In this document: in pieces, positions 1 to 8,762 of the stretch | How the letters are laid out: each line of letters opens with the position of its first letter | Numbering within the stretch: position 1 is the stretch's first letter | NCBI RefSeq assembly: GCF_007860175.1 | Contig: NZ_SJPX01000005.1 | Coordinates: forward strand, 620,001 to 684,000 | Direction of reading: 5' to 3' | Source of the DNA: Rubripirellula reticaptiva | GTDB taxonomy: Bacteria; Planctomycetota; Planctomycetia; Pirellulales; Pirellulaceae | Length of the DNA: 64,000 bases | Position numbers and translations under genes: made by a program | The notes under the pieces: model-generated | The model's database searches: none | What the model was told of the DNA's origin: nothing | The model's input: the letters and a program-made list of their open reading frames with translations, nothing else

Positions 1-2
1 GC

Positions 3-986
3 GGCACCACGGTCCACACCAGCCGCCTGAATCGGTTCCCACTCGTCCACCGCACCTATCGCCATCTGCTGCCGCTGCACCCATGGGCCATTGCGGGCAT
101 GCGAGTTGCCGACGATGTGGACTTGCTACTCTCAAGCGATGCTTCGCTGTTCAAGGGCATCCCCAAAGCAGCCAGCACCAAACACGTTTGCTATTGCCAT
201 TCGCCGCCACGGTATCTGTGGGAACTGGGATCGGACTACAAGCGAGCGTCGTTTGCCGCGCGAATTGCGTTGGACCGATTCGCCGGCCGATTGCGTGAAT
301 ACGACCGCAACTCAGCCGCCAATGTTGACCACTTCATCGCCAACTCGAACTTCGTCGCCGGCCGGATTAAAAAGTACTACGATCGCGAATCAACGGTGAT
401 CTACCCACCGGTAGCCACCCACGATTTCGTCGCCAATCAAACGCGAGGCGACTTTCATTTAGCGATTTCTGAACTGGTTTCCTACAAACGCATCGACATC
501 GCAGTCGACGCTTACAACAAGCTCGGCAAACGCCTGATTGTGATCGGCGATGGACCGGAACGCAAAGCACTGCAGGCGGCTGCAAAATCCAACATCGAAT
601 TTCTCGGGCGACAGCCGTTTAGTGTCCTGAAAGAGCACTTCGAAACTTGCCAAGCGTTCGTGTTTCCGGGGATCGAAGACTTCGGAATCACCCCCGTCGA
701 GGCCCAAGCCGCAGGCGCCCCCGTGATCGCACTGCGAGCTGGCGGAGCGCTCGAGACCGTCGTCGAAAACGAAACAGGAGTCTTCTTCGACGATCAATCT
801 GCCGAGTCCCTGATCGACGCCGTTGAGCGTTTCGCATCCGAAGCGTTCACCCCAGAATCGTGCGTGCGAAACGCTGTTCGATTTTCGACCGATCAATTCC
901 GCGACAAGTACATCGCGTTTCTCGATGACATGCAAGGAAGAAAAGTTCTCACCCGCGATGATCCCGCGCGGGAGGATTCAGAATGA
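3..986 (+). CDS. Glycosyltransferase family 4 protein, 5' end outside window
   Basis: The reading frame is open from the window edge, and the residues before the first ATG at 99 (LNRFPLVHRTYRHLLPLHP) read as the normal N-terminal region of WbaZ-type mannosyltransferases, so the gene starts upstream and is only cut by the window. The C-terminal half is a GT-B nucleotide-sugar-binding domain: the donor-binding stretch EDFGITPVEAQAAGAPVIA contains the E-x7-E motif, followed by GGALETV. It should transfer a sugar from an NDP-sugar to a lipid-linked glycan at the cytoplasmic face of the membrane. It overlaps the next gene by 4 nt (ATGA), so the two are probably translationally coupled in a polysaccharide operon. 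The sugar specificity cannot be read from the sequence. Confidence 0.88.
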   Translation, partial: GTTVHTSRLNRFPLVHRTYRHLLPLHPWAIAGMRVADDVDLLLSSDASLFKGIPKAASTKHVCYCHSPPRYLWELGSDYKRASFAARIALDRFAGRLREYDRNSAANVDHFIANSNFVAGRIKKYYDRESTVIYPPVATHDFVANQTRGDFHLAISELVSYKRIDIAVDAYNKLGKRLIVIGDGPERKALQAAAKSNIEFLGRQPFSVLKEHFETCQAFVFPGIEDFGITPVEAQAAGAPVIALRAGGALETVVENETGVFFDDQSAESLIDAVERFASEAFTPESCVRNAVRFSTDQFRDKYIAFLDDMQGRKVLTRDDPAREDSE

Positions 987-2254
987 AAGACCAACCCCGC
1001 CGCCGTTCACTGAGTCGCCAATTTGCATGGTGCAGTGCGATGCTAACGCTGGTATGCATGTTTGGTTTCCCCAAAGCCGGCGTCTATCTTGGCACCATTC
1101 CTTTGACGCTGGGCTACGCGTTGCTGGGGATTATGGCGGGTGCAGAGCTAGTGTTTCTAGCAACCAACCGAATTGGCCGCATTGAACGATCCTACGTTTG
1201 GCTAACCTTGCTAATCTTTACGCTGGGGCTAGTCGAAATGTTTTCGTTTAGCATCTACGGAAGCATCTCCACCGGCGCGCTCGTTTCCATCGTGGTTAGC
1301 ACGCTCGTCGTCCCATTTGTCGCCGTCTTGGGGTCACGATGGATGATCCGTGTGCTGGGCATCTCGGATGTACTTCGAGCGCTCCGCTGGGCGCTCGTTC
1401 CTGTGTTCATCTACGGAATCTTTTCATTTGCTGTCTACAACACAACGGGAAAGGTAGTCGGTATTCCGTTTCTAACGACTACTGGAAATGACCTGTCATT
1501 GATTGCGACTCGCCACAATTTGCGAGGCCCATTCATCAAGATGTTCTCAACTTACAACAACGGAAACATTCTCGGAGTCAATTTGCTGCTGTGGGGGCCG
1601 ATTGCTGCCCTGGCATCCGCGCCGCTGGCATTTTCTTATCGCACGCTTTGCGTCCTAACGCTTTCGCGTTCGGTCTGGGTCGGACTGCTCGTTTTGGAAT
1701 TCGTCACCGCGATCGTCAATCAATCGATGTTCAAACTATTCCGCGCACTCGTCGGAATTTTCATCTTGCTTGCGATTGGGATCCTGGCGTCATGGGTGAT
1801 CGGCAGAGATCCATTCCAGTTCTTGTTCGACCGCAACCTTGGTGGCCGCGTCGCCAATCTGCAAGACGCCCTCGAGGTCATCAGCACTCAGCGGATCGCG
1901 TGGCGCAATGAAAGTGTTTATGCGGCGTCTTACTTAGCGTTCGGACCAGTCGGACTATTTCTGATATCGACGATTTGGTGGTTCCCTGTATTCGCTGGCG
2001 GACGCGCACCGATTCAGCAAACTGCAAGAATCGCATTGTTCGTCTACCTGATCATCGCAGCGGCAGAAGGAGCCTTCACTCTGGTGCCAACGCAAGGAAT
2101 CTATTGGTTTGTTGCGACCATCGCACTCTGCCCCGAGGACTGGGTGCGTGTGGACACCAAGGATGAAGCAGAAGAAATCACGGACAAGTCTACCGAACCC
2201 ATCACGAACATCAGTCTTGATAAAACCAATCCGCAATTAGCGTTGTCGCCATAG
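983..2254 (+). CDS. O-antigen ligase/polymerase-like multi-spanning membrane protein
   Basis: This 423-residue protein is dominated by about ten hydrophobic segments, with one long polar loop in the second half (roughly residues 275-320) that contains FDRNLGGRV and ends just before another membrane segment. The LSRSVWVGLLVL segment near residue 230 resembles the R-S-x-W-x-G-L signature of O-antigen ligase/Wzy polymerases. It is the only polymerase candidate beside glycosyltransferases and a Wzx-like flippase, so joining of lipid-linked repeat units on the periplasmic side is the likely role. Start is the ATG overlapping the preceding stop. The C-terminal 30 residues are polar and probably cytoplasmic. 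Wzy versus WaaL-type ligase cannot be separated from sequence alone. Confidence 0.7.
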   Translation: MKDQPRRRSLSRQFAWCSAMLTLVCMFGFPKAGVYLGTIPLTLGYALLGIMAGAELVFLATNRIGRIERSYVWLTLLIFTLGLVEMFSFSIYGSISTGALVSIVVSTLVVPFVAVLGSRWMIRVLGISDVLRALRWALVPVFIYGIFSFAVYNTTGKVVGIPFLTTTGNDLSLIATRHNLRGPFIKMFSTYNNGNILGVNLLLWGPIAALASAPLAFSYRTLCVLTLSRSVWVGLLVLEFVTAIVNQSMFKLFRALVGIFILLAIGILASWVIGRDPFQFLFDRNLGGRVANLQDALEVISTQRIAWRNESVYAASYLAFGPVGLFLISTIWWFPVFAGGRAPIQQTARIALFVYLIIAAAEGAFTLVPTQGIYWFVATIALCPEDWVRVDTKDEAEEITDKSTEPITNISLDKTNPQLALSP

Positions 2255-2255
2255 G

Positions 2256-2276
2256 CACCGCGGCAATGACGCGGTG
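2256..2276. terminator. Bidirectional hairpin between convergent polysaccharide genes
   Basis: A perfect 7-bp inverted repeat (CACCGCG / CGCGGTG) with a 7-nt loop sits in the 23 nt between the stop of the plus-strand polymerase gene and the stop of the minus-strand glycosyltransferase gene. The position suggests a shared transcription terminator; there is no long U-tract on either strand. Confidence 0.45.
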
Positions 2277-2277
2277 T

Positions 2278-3405
2278 TCAAGCAAATCGATGCGCATCGA
2301 CGATCCGGTCGACGACGCTTTCCCAAGTGAACTTTCGGCCATGATCTTTCACGCTATTGATATCGAACGCTGATTCGCCGGTTGCGATCTTAGCGATGGA
2401 TGTCGCCACTTGTTCAGGATCGGGCGTGGCCAACAGGTATCCCGAGACACCATCGTCGATCGCTTCGCCGACACCACCGTTGTCGACGCCGATACTGGGC
2501 ACTCCACGCGCTGCGGCTTCGGCGAATGAGATCCCGAATCCTTCGACAGTATAGCTTTGAAGCAGACGGTTGGGCATCGCATAGGCGTCCATTAGATCAT
2601 AGTGGTTGACCAATTCCTCTTCGGGGATCCGGCCTGCGAAGACGACGTACTTCTGAAGTCCTTTTTGCTCGACCAATGATTCAAGCGACGCTCGTTCGGG
2701 CCCAGAACCAGCAATCAGGTAGCGAATATTCGGAAGCGTCGGCTTCAACGACTCAATGGCCTGGATGACAACATCATGTCCTTTCCGCTTGTCCAACCGG
2801 CTGATCGTACCGACGATAAAATCAGTGTCACCAAAACCATAACGCGATCGCAACTCGATCAATTTCGCATCATCGACAGGGTCGGTTAGAAAGGCCTCGG
2901 TGACACCGCAAGATGTCAAATGGCTGTCGTGGTCGTAACGTTCCTTCAGCTCTTTCGAAACGAAACCGGTCGTCGAAAAAATTCGCTCGGCTCCCGCCAA
3001 CGACCGAGCAAAGAGAGCGTCGGTTGACTTCTTGCGAGAATACCGAATCAGTTCGGATCCGTGCAGCATGACTTCGTAGGGGACTTTCCCCATCATGTTC
3101 AGGATCGGAAGCGGCAGCGCATTGGCAGGATCAATGATCAAAATTCGATCGAACGATTCCTTGCGAATCCAGCTTCCCATCGTCAATGGCCACACCGTGG
3201 TCAGATAGATCTTTCCAAGCGAGCTGTTGGCCGGACGAGCATAGTACTTTGTCTTGACTCGCTCGTTGCTGTTCTGGGACCGTGACTTGGTCATCAAGGT
3301 GACATCGTTGCCACGATCCAGCAGGTGCTCGGCAACCGCTGCTGCCACACGAGCGATGCCGCCAATGGTCGGCCGATACTCGTCGCTGATGATCAAATAC
3401 TTCAT
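2278..3405 (-). CDS. Glycosyltransferase family 4 (GT-B) protein
   Basis: A 375-residue GT-B enzyme. The N-terminus (MKYLIISDEYRPTIGGIARV) is the usual acceptor-side Rossmann start with a glycine-rich P-x-x-G-G-I-A-R loop. The second domain opens with GTISRLDKRKGHD and carries EGFGISFAEAAARGVPSIG, which contains the E-x7-E nucleotide-sugar motif. It would add a hexose to a lipid-linked intermediate. Its ATG overlaps the stop of the upstream flippase gene by 4 nt (ATGA on the minus strand), making it the last gene of a four-gene minus-strand group of methyltransferase, methyltransferase, flippase and glycosyltransferase. Confidence 0.92.
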   Translation of the reverse strand: MKYLIISDEYRPTIGGIARVAAAVAEHLLDRGNDVTLMTKSRSQNSNERVKTKYYARPANSSLGKIYLTTVWPLTMGSWIRKESFDRILIIDPANALPLPILNMMGKVPYEVMLHGSELIRYSRKKSTDALFARSLAGAERIFSTTGFVSKELKERYDHDSHLTSCGVTEAFLTDPVDDAKLIELRSRYGFGDTDFIVGTISRLDKRKGHDVVIQAIESLKPTLPNIRYLIAGSGPERASLESLVEQKGLQKYVVFAGRIPEEELVNHYDLMDAYAMPNRLLQSYTVEGFGISFAEAAARGVPSIGVDNGGVGEAIDDGVSGYLLATPDPEQVATSIAKIATGESAFDINSVKDHGRKFTWESVVDRIVDAHRFA

Positions 3406-4754
3406 GCCTCACCTTGTTCAGAAAGCGTCTGTGGCGTTGGAGGATCGTCCCGAAAGAATGAGGCGAAACAGCCAGTTGACAGCAGCAAAACCAAAAGGAA
3501 CTCGCAGCTCAGACTCGTCCAAATCGCACCGTGCCACGAGTAGCGAGGGATCAAGAACCATGCGACAGCAACGTAGGCAATCACGACAGTCACTTGAGCA
3601 GTCGCACGAAAGGTTTGACGTCCAATTGCCGACAAATAGTTGCCCATTGAGTAGTGAAGCACTTGCAGGATAGGCAAGACACAACCGACTCGCAACACAT
3701 CAACAGAGTCGTTGAAATCTTCACCAAGCAGAACAGTCGCCCATGGAGCCAGCAAGTAGATACAGGCCGAAAGGCAACAAGCGATAAGAAGATTGACTCC
3801 CAAAACGCGTGAAGAAAATTTCAAGCAATCGCTTGGACTCTTTGCCGCGTAGGCGACTTGCTTTGGAAAGGTTGCTTCCAAGATTGCCCGGATCGGCAAA
3901 AATGCGAGCGACAAAATTTTGTAGCCTGCCGCATAGGTGCCAACGATTTCAGACGTCGTCCAACGTGCCAAAAACAGTTTGTCCATATCAGTGTAGACAG
4001 CCTTGCTGAACACGCCGGTGGTGAACGATAAAGCCAACTTAAAATTCGACCGGAGCGCGGTCCAAGAAACTTGCGTAGCACTGGACTGACGTGCAAGAGA
4101 AACGAAGAAGTACAGAAGCACTGGAGTGAAGCAGATATCCAAAATGATCACCAGCATCAGTAGCGAATCATTGCCGGACATCCATAGCAGCATCGCAACG
4201 ATTGCCTTCGTCGCCGAGACCGAAACGTTGATCGCCGAAGTCCCTTTGATCTCTCGTCTCGCTTGACGAATTCGAGCGATTGCTAGGCATGCGCGCACCA
4301 AAGCCAACTCGCAAATCGCCAGACCTAGCATTAAATGCCATTCAATCAAGTTGCCAGAACCGGTTTGGCTACAAATCAACGCCAACGCAATTGCCAGCGG
4401 AATCCCTAGTGCCAATGTTGCGACGACCGAGTTTGCAAGCCAAAGGCCGGTTTCTTCTCGATCTTGGCTCACCCGAATGAGCGCTACTTCGCTGTAACCG
4501 ATGCCAGCAAACGGCGAAACAAGATTGATGGCGGCTAGCGCAGCAGCGAATTGTCCAAACCGCTCGGCCCCTAGCATGCGTGTCAGAATCAAGAAGTAGC
4601 CCATTTGCAAAATCAATTGAGCGACGTAACCAATTGCCAGGATCACCGAGTCCGTAAGATGCTCTCGTGCACCACTACCCTTTGAGATCGCCGAACGACC
4701 GGTCGCAACCAAGTTCGATAGCTTACCGCGTTTCGGCCCTGGACGACGGTTCAC
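3402..4754 (-). CDS. Wzx-like polysaccharide flippase (MATE/MOP superfamily)
   Basis: A 450-residue protein with about 12 to 14 hydrophobic segments. The stretch LILTRMLGAERFGQFAAALA near residues 57-76 is the characteristic first-helix/loop signature of polysaccharide biosynthesis flippases (L-x-R-x-L-G-x-x-x-F-G). It would move undecaprenyl-linked repeat units across the inner membrane for a Wzy-type polymerase. The start is a GTG that overlaps the preceding methyltransferase stop (GTGA), and its own stop overlaps the following glycosyltransferase ATG, so the three genes look translationally coupled. The first 30 residues are polar and basic, consistent with a cytoplasmic N-terminus. Confidence 0.85.
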   Translation of the reverse strand: MNRRPGPKRGKLSNLVATGRSAISKGSGAREHLTDSVILAIGYVAQLILQMGYFLILTRMLGAERFGQFAAALAAINLVSPFAGIGYSEVALIRVSQDREETGLWLANSVVATLALGIPLAIALALICSQTGSGNLIEWHLMLGLAICELALVRACLAIARIRQARREIKGTSAINVSVSATKAIVAMLLWMSGNDSLLMLVIILDICFTPVLLYFFVSLARQSSATQVSWTALRSNFKLALSFTTGVFSKAVYTDMDKLFLARWTTSEIVGTYAAGYKILSLAFLPIRAILEATFPKQVAYAAKSPSDCLKFSSRVLGVNLLIACCLSACIYLLAPWATVLLGEDFNDSVDVLRVGCVLPILQVLHYSMGNYLSAIGRQTFRATAQVTVVIAYVAVAWFLIPRYSWHGAIWTSLSCEFLLVLLLSTGCFASFFRDDPPTPQTLSEQGEA

Positions 4755-5326
4755 TTGGTTGCTTCAATCCGCATGTCGCGACCGGGATAGTGAGTCTCGG
4801 TGCGATGGGAGATCTTTACGGACGAGAAGCCAATCGAGCGAAGTTCCTTTTTGATTTCTCGAGCAGACCAAACGTAACGATGGGTTTCAAACTCGATGCG
4901 ATCCCATTGATTGCCGTAAAACTGGTTACGGGCAACTCGGCGTCGATTGGCGATCGGATGGAACAACCAAAGGATGCAGCGGGCAAAATCTGCGACCTCG
5001 ATGACCAGCTTGCCGCCGGGACGCAGCATTCGGTGCCAATCCGTCAGCATGTCGACACATTGCCAACGTGTGAAATGGTCAATGGTGTGGTAGGTCTGAA
5101 ATTCGTCGACGACTGCATCGGCGAGACCAAGGTCTGTCATATCCGCAAACACATCCGCGTTGCAACCATCACGTGATGAGTCGTTGATGGTCGGATCATG
5201 GGGATGCAAGTCGACGTTGATAAACCCGTCTAAATGTACGCCACCGCACCCGAGATGCAGCCGGACGGGTTGACCAGCGAGTTCCGCAACACGCGTAGAC
5301 AGGTCAGTTGATGAAAGAGTTGACAT
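4751..5326 (-). CDS. Class I SAM-dependent methyltransferase (type 11 fold)
   Basis: A 191-residue protein from the ATG at 5326. The SAM motif I is LHLGCGGVHLDGFINVDLHP, followed by DEFQTYHTIDHF and the post-motif LRPGGKLVIEVADF, which is the arrangement of methyltransferase domain 11 proteins in glycan clusters. The open frame reaches back to 5422, but the extra N-terminal 32 residues are basic and low in hydrophobic content, and the internal start leaves a normal domain boundary. It probably methylates a sugar or another cluster product. It ends in a GTGA overlap with the flippase gene. Confidence 0.8.
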   Translation of the reverse strand: MSTLSSTDLSTRVAELAGQPVRLHLGCGGVHLDGFINVDLHPHDPTINDSSRDGCNADVFADMTDLGLADAVVDEFQTYHTIDHFTRWQCVDMLTDWHRMLRPGGKLVIEVADFARCILWLFHPIANRRRVARNQFYGNQWDRIEFETHRYVWSAREIKKELRSIGFSSVKISHRTETHYPGRDMRIEATK

Positions 5327-5406
5327 GGGGTGGCTCAGGTTTGATCGATTTGCTGTGGCGGATCTTCTATGCTTGGCGAGTAATGTCGCGAATCTCAGTG
5401 GCAGCT

Positions 5407-6060
5407 TTACTCTCGAGTCCAAAGTAAAGTTTCTTTGGTAAACAGCGTTCGTCCAATTTGCATGTCAAAAAGCACAAGCTGCTCTGCCGGCAAATTGAAG
5501 GGTTCTTCGGTCAGTCGGATCGGCCTGGATCCACCATCGACCGTTTCTGAATTTGGCTCTTGAAACTCACGCATCGTGCCAAAAACACTAAAGCGGTTAC
5601 GTTTCATTTTGCGATAGTCATTCGTCAGCAATGCATAGCGATAACGTTTGAGATTGCCAGACAAGAACTTTTGCACCGACTCGTTCGACAAGTGCTGGAG
5701 CACGTCTTTGCAAATGCATAGATCGGCAGAAGGCAACTCATCGCTGGTCAGATCCGCACAAGCGAATCTCATCTTATCGCTTCCATGTTCACGATTAAGT
5801 TCTTCGGATAGCGACGGAACGATGTCGACGCCGGTGTAGTCGACCCGCGACCAATCAACGTTTCTAGAAAAACTCCAGTCGCCACACCCAATGTCCACAA
5901 CGGATTGGATGTCTTCACGGGCCACCACTTTTTCTAGACAGTCCACATACTCCTTTAATCGAAAAAGCTCAGAGCCGGGACCGCTACGGGATGTGCTTCC
6001 CCATTCATGGTCTTTGTAAATGCTTGCAAATTTGGATTGGCGATTCATAGCTTTGGACAT
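5407..6060 (-). CDS. Class I SAM-dependent methyltransferase
   Basis: The conserved part begins near YKDHEWGSTSRSGPGSE and includes SAM motif I VVDIGCGDWSFSRNVDW, the acidic ribose-binding DYTGVDIV, and a DLCICKDVLQHL motif IV. This resembles small methyltransferases found in sugar and glycan clusters. I place the start at the ATG at 6060 (MSKAMNRQ); an ATG at 6048 is equally possible. The frame stays open to 6219, but that extension is rich in Arg and aromatic residues without domain character. It lies 80 nt upstream of the second methyltransferase, so both may be co-transcribed with the flippase. The substrate is unknown. Confidence 0.78.
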   Translation of the reverse strand: MSKAMNRQSKFASIYKDHEWGSTSRSGPGSELFRLKEYVDCLEKVVAREDIQSVVDIGCGDWSFSRNVDWSRVDYTGVDIVPSLSEELNREHGSDKMRFACADLTSDELPSADLCICKDVLQHLSNESVQKFLSGNLKRYRYALLTNDYRKMKRNRFSVFGTMREFQEPNSETVDGGSRPIRLTEEPFNLPAEQLVLFDMQIGRTLFTKETLLWTRE

Positions 6061-6627
6061 TTCTTGGATGTGAGCGAGCAACCGAGTTTTAACCTTGTTC
6101 GCTTGGCACACGAAGGAAAACTCGAAGGCCAAAATTGCATTGGTGCTGTGCCAGTGAAGGCGCGCGATTCTAGATGTTCGATTTCGGCCCCGCGCAGGCA
6201 GTCTTAGGATATCTGGCAAATTGCAGCTAGCCGGATCCCCGCAGGAAAGCCGTCGATCTTGATTTTTTTCGGTATTTCAATGACTGGAATCTCACGAGTA
6301 AAAAAGCGAATGAGTACCCGGGATTGATTTGGTGCAGAAATCAACAACATTTGCGGGCTTCTTCGTTCGATTTCTTCCAATCGTTTTCCACCAAAGCAGC
6401 GATAGTGCTAGCCATCGAAAAATGGACGATCAAGAATCCATGCATGAAACTTCGACAACCGAAATACCCCCCCAAAGTTGGCGGGTATTTAATTGATATA
6501 GCATCCATCGCTAACACCGAAAACTGCGATTGGTTCGCGACTCTTAAGTCGTTAGTCTTTCGAGCTTGCTTCGATTTCCTAATCTGTTTGCTTTTCGCGC
6601 AACGTCCTTTTCTCGTCCAATCAATCG
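6061..6627. other. Divergent intergenic region, no gene supported
   Basis: This stretch separates the minus-strand methyltransferase from the plus-strand GAF protein. It is visibly more AT-rich than the flanks (6241-6340 and 6480-6510) and must hold promoters for both directions, but I could not identify a convincing -35/-10 pair. Two overlapping ORFs of about 110 codons on opposite strands (6324-6653 and 6341-6697) have no domain, no ribosome-binding site and run into the next gene, so I treat the region as non-coding. Confidence 0.5.
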
Positions 6628-7533
6628 ATGTCACAATTCGCAGCCTATTCTGATTTTTCAACCGCCTCAAAATCTGTGCTCGCATTTCTGCACGCACGAT
6701 TTGGGTTCAAACTATGGATGGTCACTCGCACCGAAGGCGATGACTGGATCGTGCTAGATGCGAACGATCATGGATACGGTGTGGCACCGGGAAATGTCTT
6801 TTCATGGGCAGATTCGTTCTGTTCCAGGATGGTTCTAGGCAAAGGTCCCTGCATCGCTCCGGCTTCGCAGTCCATTCCCGCTTACGTCGCGGCGCCGATC
6901 GGCCAACAGGTTCCCATTGGCGCCTACATCGGCATTCCCCTGGAAGATGCCGATGGTGGGCTGTTTGGAACGCTCTGTGCCATCGACCCCGAGCCTCAAT
7001 TTGCGATTACCGAAAACGACTTGCCGCTTTTGCGAGTCACGGGACGGATGCTCGCTAGCATTCTGGTCGCGGAACTCAAGCTGTCCGCGATCGAACGAAA
7101 CAAGAGCTTTTCAGCTCTCAAAGAACTTATTGATCCAGCAACCAAAGTGCTGAACGCCAACGGGTGGGAACAGCTAGTCGAAGCAGAAGAAAACCGCTGC
7201 GTTAAGTACGGCCATCCGGCGCAAATCTTTGCCATCGAGATGGCGGATAATTTCGACGTATCTAACATCACCGCCGCAGTCGAGCGGCTAAAAATTTTCC
7301 TGCCCGAAGACGGCGCGATCGCACGCTTGGCAGCCAACGAGTTTTTGATGATCGCACCAGAGAGCAGCACGAGTGACGGCCAACAGCGATTGGAGGCAAT
7401 CAGAAAGCATTTCCGCGACGCCGGCATTCCAATGGCGATCGGTGTCGCCAGTCGTGACCCTCGCCTTGGAATGGGACCGGCGATCGCAGCCGCGCGGCAG
7501 ATGCAGCAAGCAGAAATCGAAGCACGCGTGTAG
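6628..7533 (+). CDS. GAF-domain protein with degenerate GGDEF-like domain
   Basis: The 301-residue soluble protein has an N-terminal GAF domain (about residues 10-145: YVAAPIGQQVPIGAYIGIPL then GGLFGTLCAIDPEPQ, the usual last GAF strands) and a C-terminal region (about 165-298) with the spacing of a GGDEF domain. The signature position reads RLAANEF instead of R-x-G-G-D/E-E-F, so the two glycines and the catalytic acidic residue are missing and diguanylate cyclase activity is not expected. It is more likely a sensor or a c-di-GMP or partner-binding protein. It converges with the LuxR-type regulator gene that ends 37 nt away, which is weak support for a shared signalling role. Confidence 0.75.
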   Translation: MSQFAAYSDFSTASKSVLAFLHARFGFKLWMVTRTEGDDWIVLDANDHGYGVAPGNVFSWADSFCSRMVLGKGPCIAPASQSIPAYVAAPIGQQVPIGAYIGIPLEDADGGLFGTLCAIDPEPQFAITENDLPLLRVTGRMLASILVAELKLSAIERNKSFSALKELIDPATKVLNANGWEQLVEAEENRCVKYGHPAQIFAIEMADNFDVSNITAAVERLKIFLPEDGAIARLAANEFLMIAPESSTSDGQQRLEAIRKHFRDAGIPMAIGVASRDPRLGMGPAIAAARQMQQAEIEARV

Positions 7534-7570
7534 TCACAGCGGTGAGTTATGGGACACCAACGAATTCACG

Positions 7571-8269
7571 CTAAGCCAAGCCACGCTCGTCAAGCCGCAC
7601 CAGCATCTTGACGATTTCGATCGGTCGCTCGAATCCGAAATGAGCCAAGATCTTCTGACGACGGATTTCGACGGATCGAGTGGTCAGCCCTACCATCGCG
7701 CCAATTTCTCTTGATGAATCGCCCCGGGCATAACCTTGGCAAATCTCTTGGTCGGTGGCGTCGAGTTGCTGCAACAGCGATACCAACTCGTTTAGACTTC
7801 GCCGGCGCTCAACGTTGCTCGTCCCGAGGTAGGCCACGGGTCTAGAAATCGTCAAGATCACGAAACTGGGATCTTGTAATTCGTCGAGTCGACGTTTGTA
7901 CGTGATGAAGGAACAAGGCCGAAGATTGTAGTGAGGCCCTACATGTTCCAGCTCCAGCGAAGCGACACCATCAAGAATCAGACCATCTGTCACCTGGGAT
8001 ATCTTTCTGAAACTGCGGACGCCTGTCGAATCAACGTTCGAGCCCAAGCCGGAACGCCCATCCATCAAGAGCTTTCGAAACACGCCACTCTCGCCGGTCA
8101 CGACACGTTCCGAATTCTTAATGGCGATGATCGCGTCAAATTGCGACAGATCAAATGATTCAGTCCGCTCGCCCTTGCCCCACTCCAACAGATGTTCGAC
8201 AACAAGTCGCTTCAGTTCACAAAACGGCGTTGCGAACTCGATGGCCCCCAAACTTGTCACAACACTCAC
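7571..8269 (-). CDS. LuxR/FixJ-type transcriptional regulator
   Basis: The C-terminal 60 residues (about 168-226) are a LuxR-family helix-turn-helix: the recognition segment SREIGAMVGLTTRSVEIRRQ matches the I-A-x-x-L-x-x-S-x-x-T-V-x-x-H pattern loosely. The N-terminal 150 residues resemble a PAS-like sensory fold (FDAIIAIKNSERVV at the start, then FITYKRRL) rather than a receiver domain; no phosphoacceptor Asp pattern is obvious. Start is a GTG at 8269 preceded on the coding strand by GAAAGG, a good ribosome-binding site. Two inverted repeats just upstream (8330-8349, 8352-8372) could be its own operators. Confidence 0.78.
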   Translation of the reverse strand: MSVVTSLGAIEFATPFCELKRLVVEHLLEWGKGERTESFDLSQFDAIIAIKNSERVVTGESGVFRKLLMDGRSGLGSNVDSTGVRSFRKISQVTDGLILDGVASLELEHVGPHYNLRPCSFITYKRRLDELQDPSFVILTISRPVAYLGTSNVERRRSLNELVSLLQQLDATDQEICQGYARGDSSREIGAMVGLTTRSVEIRRQKILAHFGFERPIEIVKMLVRLDERGLA

Positions 8270-8329
8270 ATGACCTTTCTACATTTCGGGTGTCGCTATC
8301 GATTCGAGCCGAGTTACCAGAATCAATCC

Positions 8330-8372
8330 AATTCTTAATTCGAAGAATTTAGTCGAAATCGCTAGCTTCGAC
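8330..8372. promoter_or_regulatory. Two adjacent inverted repeats upstream of LuxR-type gene
   Basis: AATTCTT-N6-AAGAATT (8330-8349) is a perfect 7-bp dyad, and GTCGAA-N9-TTCGAC (8352-8372) is a perfect 6-bp dyad enclosing the palindrome GCTAGC. They lie 60-100 nt upstream of the regulator start, where operators for autoregulation would be expected. No binding evidence exists in the sequence itself. Confidence 0.35.
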
Positions 8373-8427
8373 CTACGTAAAAACGAATCCTTTTATTCTG
8401 ATCGGGTGGGGCACACATGATCTGAAC

Positions 8428-8478
8428 AAAAAAGCAGACGGCCTGTTGATCTGGGGCACCCGATCGACAGGCCGCTGC
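8428..8478 (-). terminator. Strong intrinsic terminator on the minus strand
   Basis: Read on the minus strand, a stem of about 17 bp with one bulge and one G-U pair (GCAG and CGGCCTGTCGATC arms, 9-10 nt loop) is followed directly by six T residues. This is the classic Rho-independent layout. No established gene lies upstream of it on that strand within several kilobases; the only candidate is the small ORF 8496-8762. Confidence 0.6.
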
Positions 8479-8495
8479 GATTCGTTTCACAACAC

Positions 8496-8762
8496 TCAAG
8501 ACAGTGCGGGGCAAGCATTTGCGAAGAGCGTTGCGCGATAACGAAATCTACAACATTCTTCGTCGGTTGGTTGGCAAAGAATCAGACAAATTTCGCGAAA
8601 GCGAAAAAGTTTCGCCTGCCCCCAATGATTCGGATGCAGCTTGAATGATGGTGCAATGTCATTTTGACGTCTTCTGCCACCCTTTTCGCTTGAACCGCTT
8701 TTCGCAAAGGCGAAGCCGAAATCTGCAGCACCGATTGCCACATTCAATGCTCGTATACCCAT
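8496..8762 (-). CDS. Possible small hypothetical protein upstream of an orphan terminator
   Basis: An 88-codon frame from an ATG with a short AGG element about nine bases upstream, ending 18 nt before the minus-strand terminator at 8428-8478. The product (begins MGIRALNVAIGAADFGFAF) has no domain I recognise, is basic in the middle and contains four cysteines near the end. It is supported mainly by its position between a possible ribosome-binding site and a terminator; a non-coding transcript using the same terminator is just as likely. Confidence 0.22.
   Translation of the reverse strand: MGIRALNVAIGAADFGFAFAKSGSSEKGGRRRQNDIAPSFKLHPNHWGQAKLFRFREICLILCQPTDEECCRFRYRATLFANACPALS

Noticed and set aside
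6324-6697. Two overlapping ORFs of about 110 codons on opposite strands in the intergenic region
   Set aside because: No ribosome-binding site, AT-rich composition and overlap with the GAF gene start.
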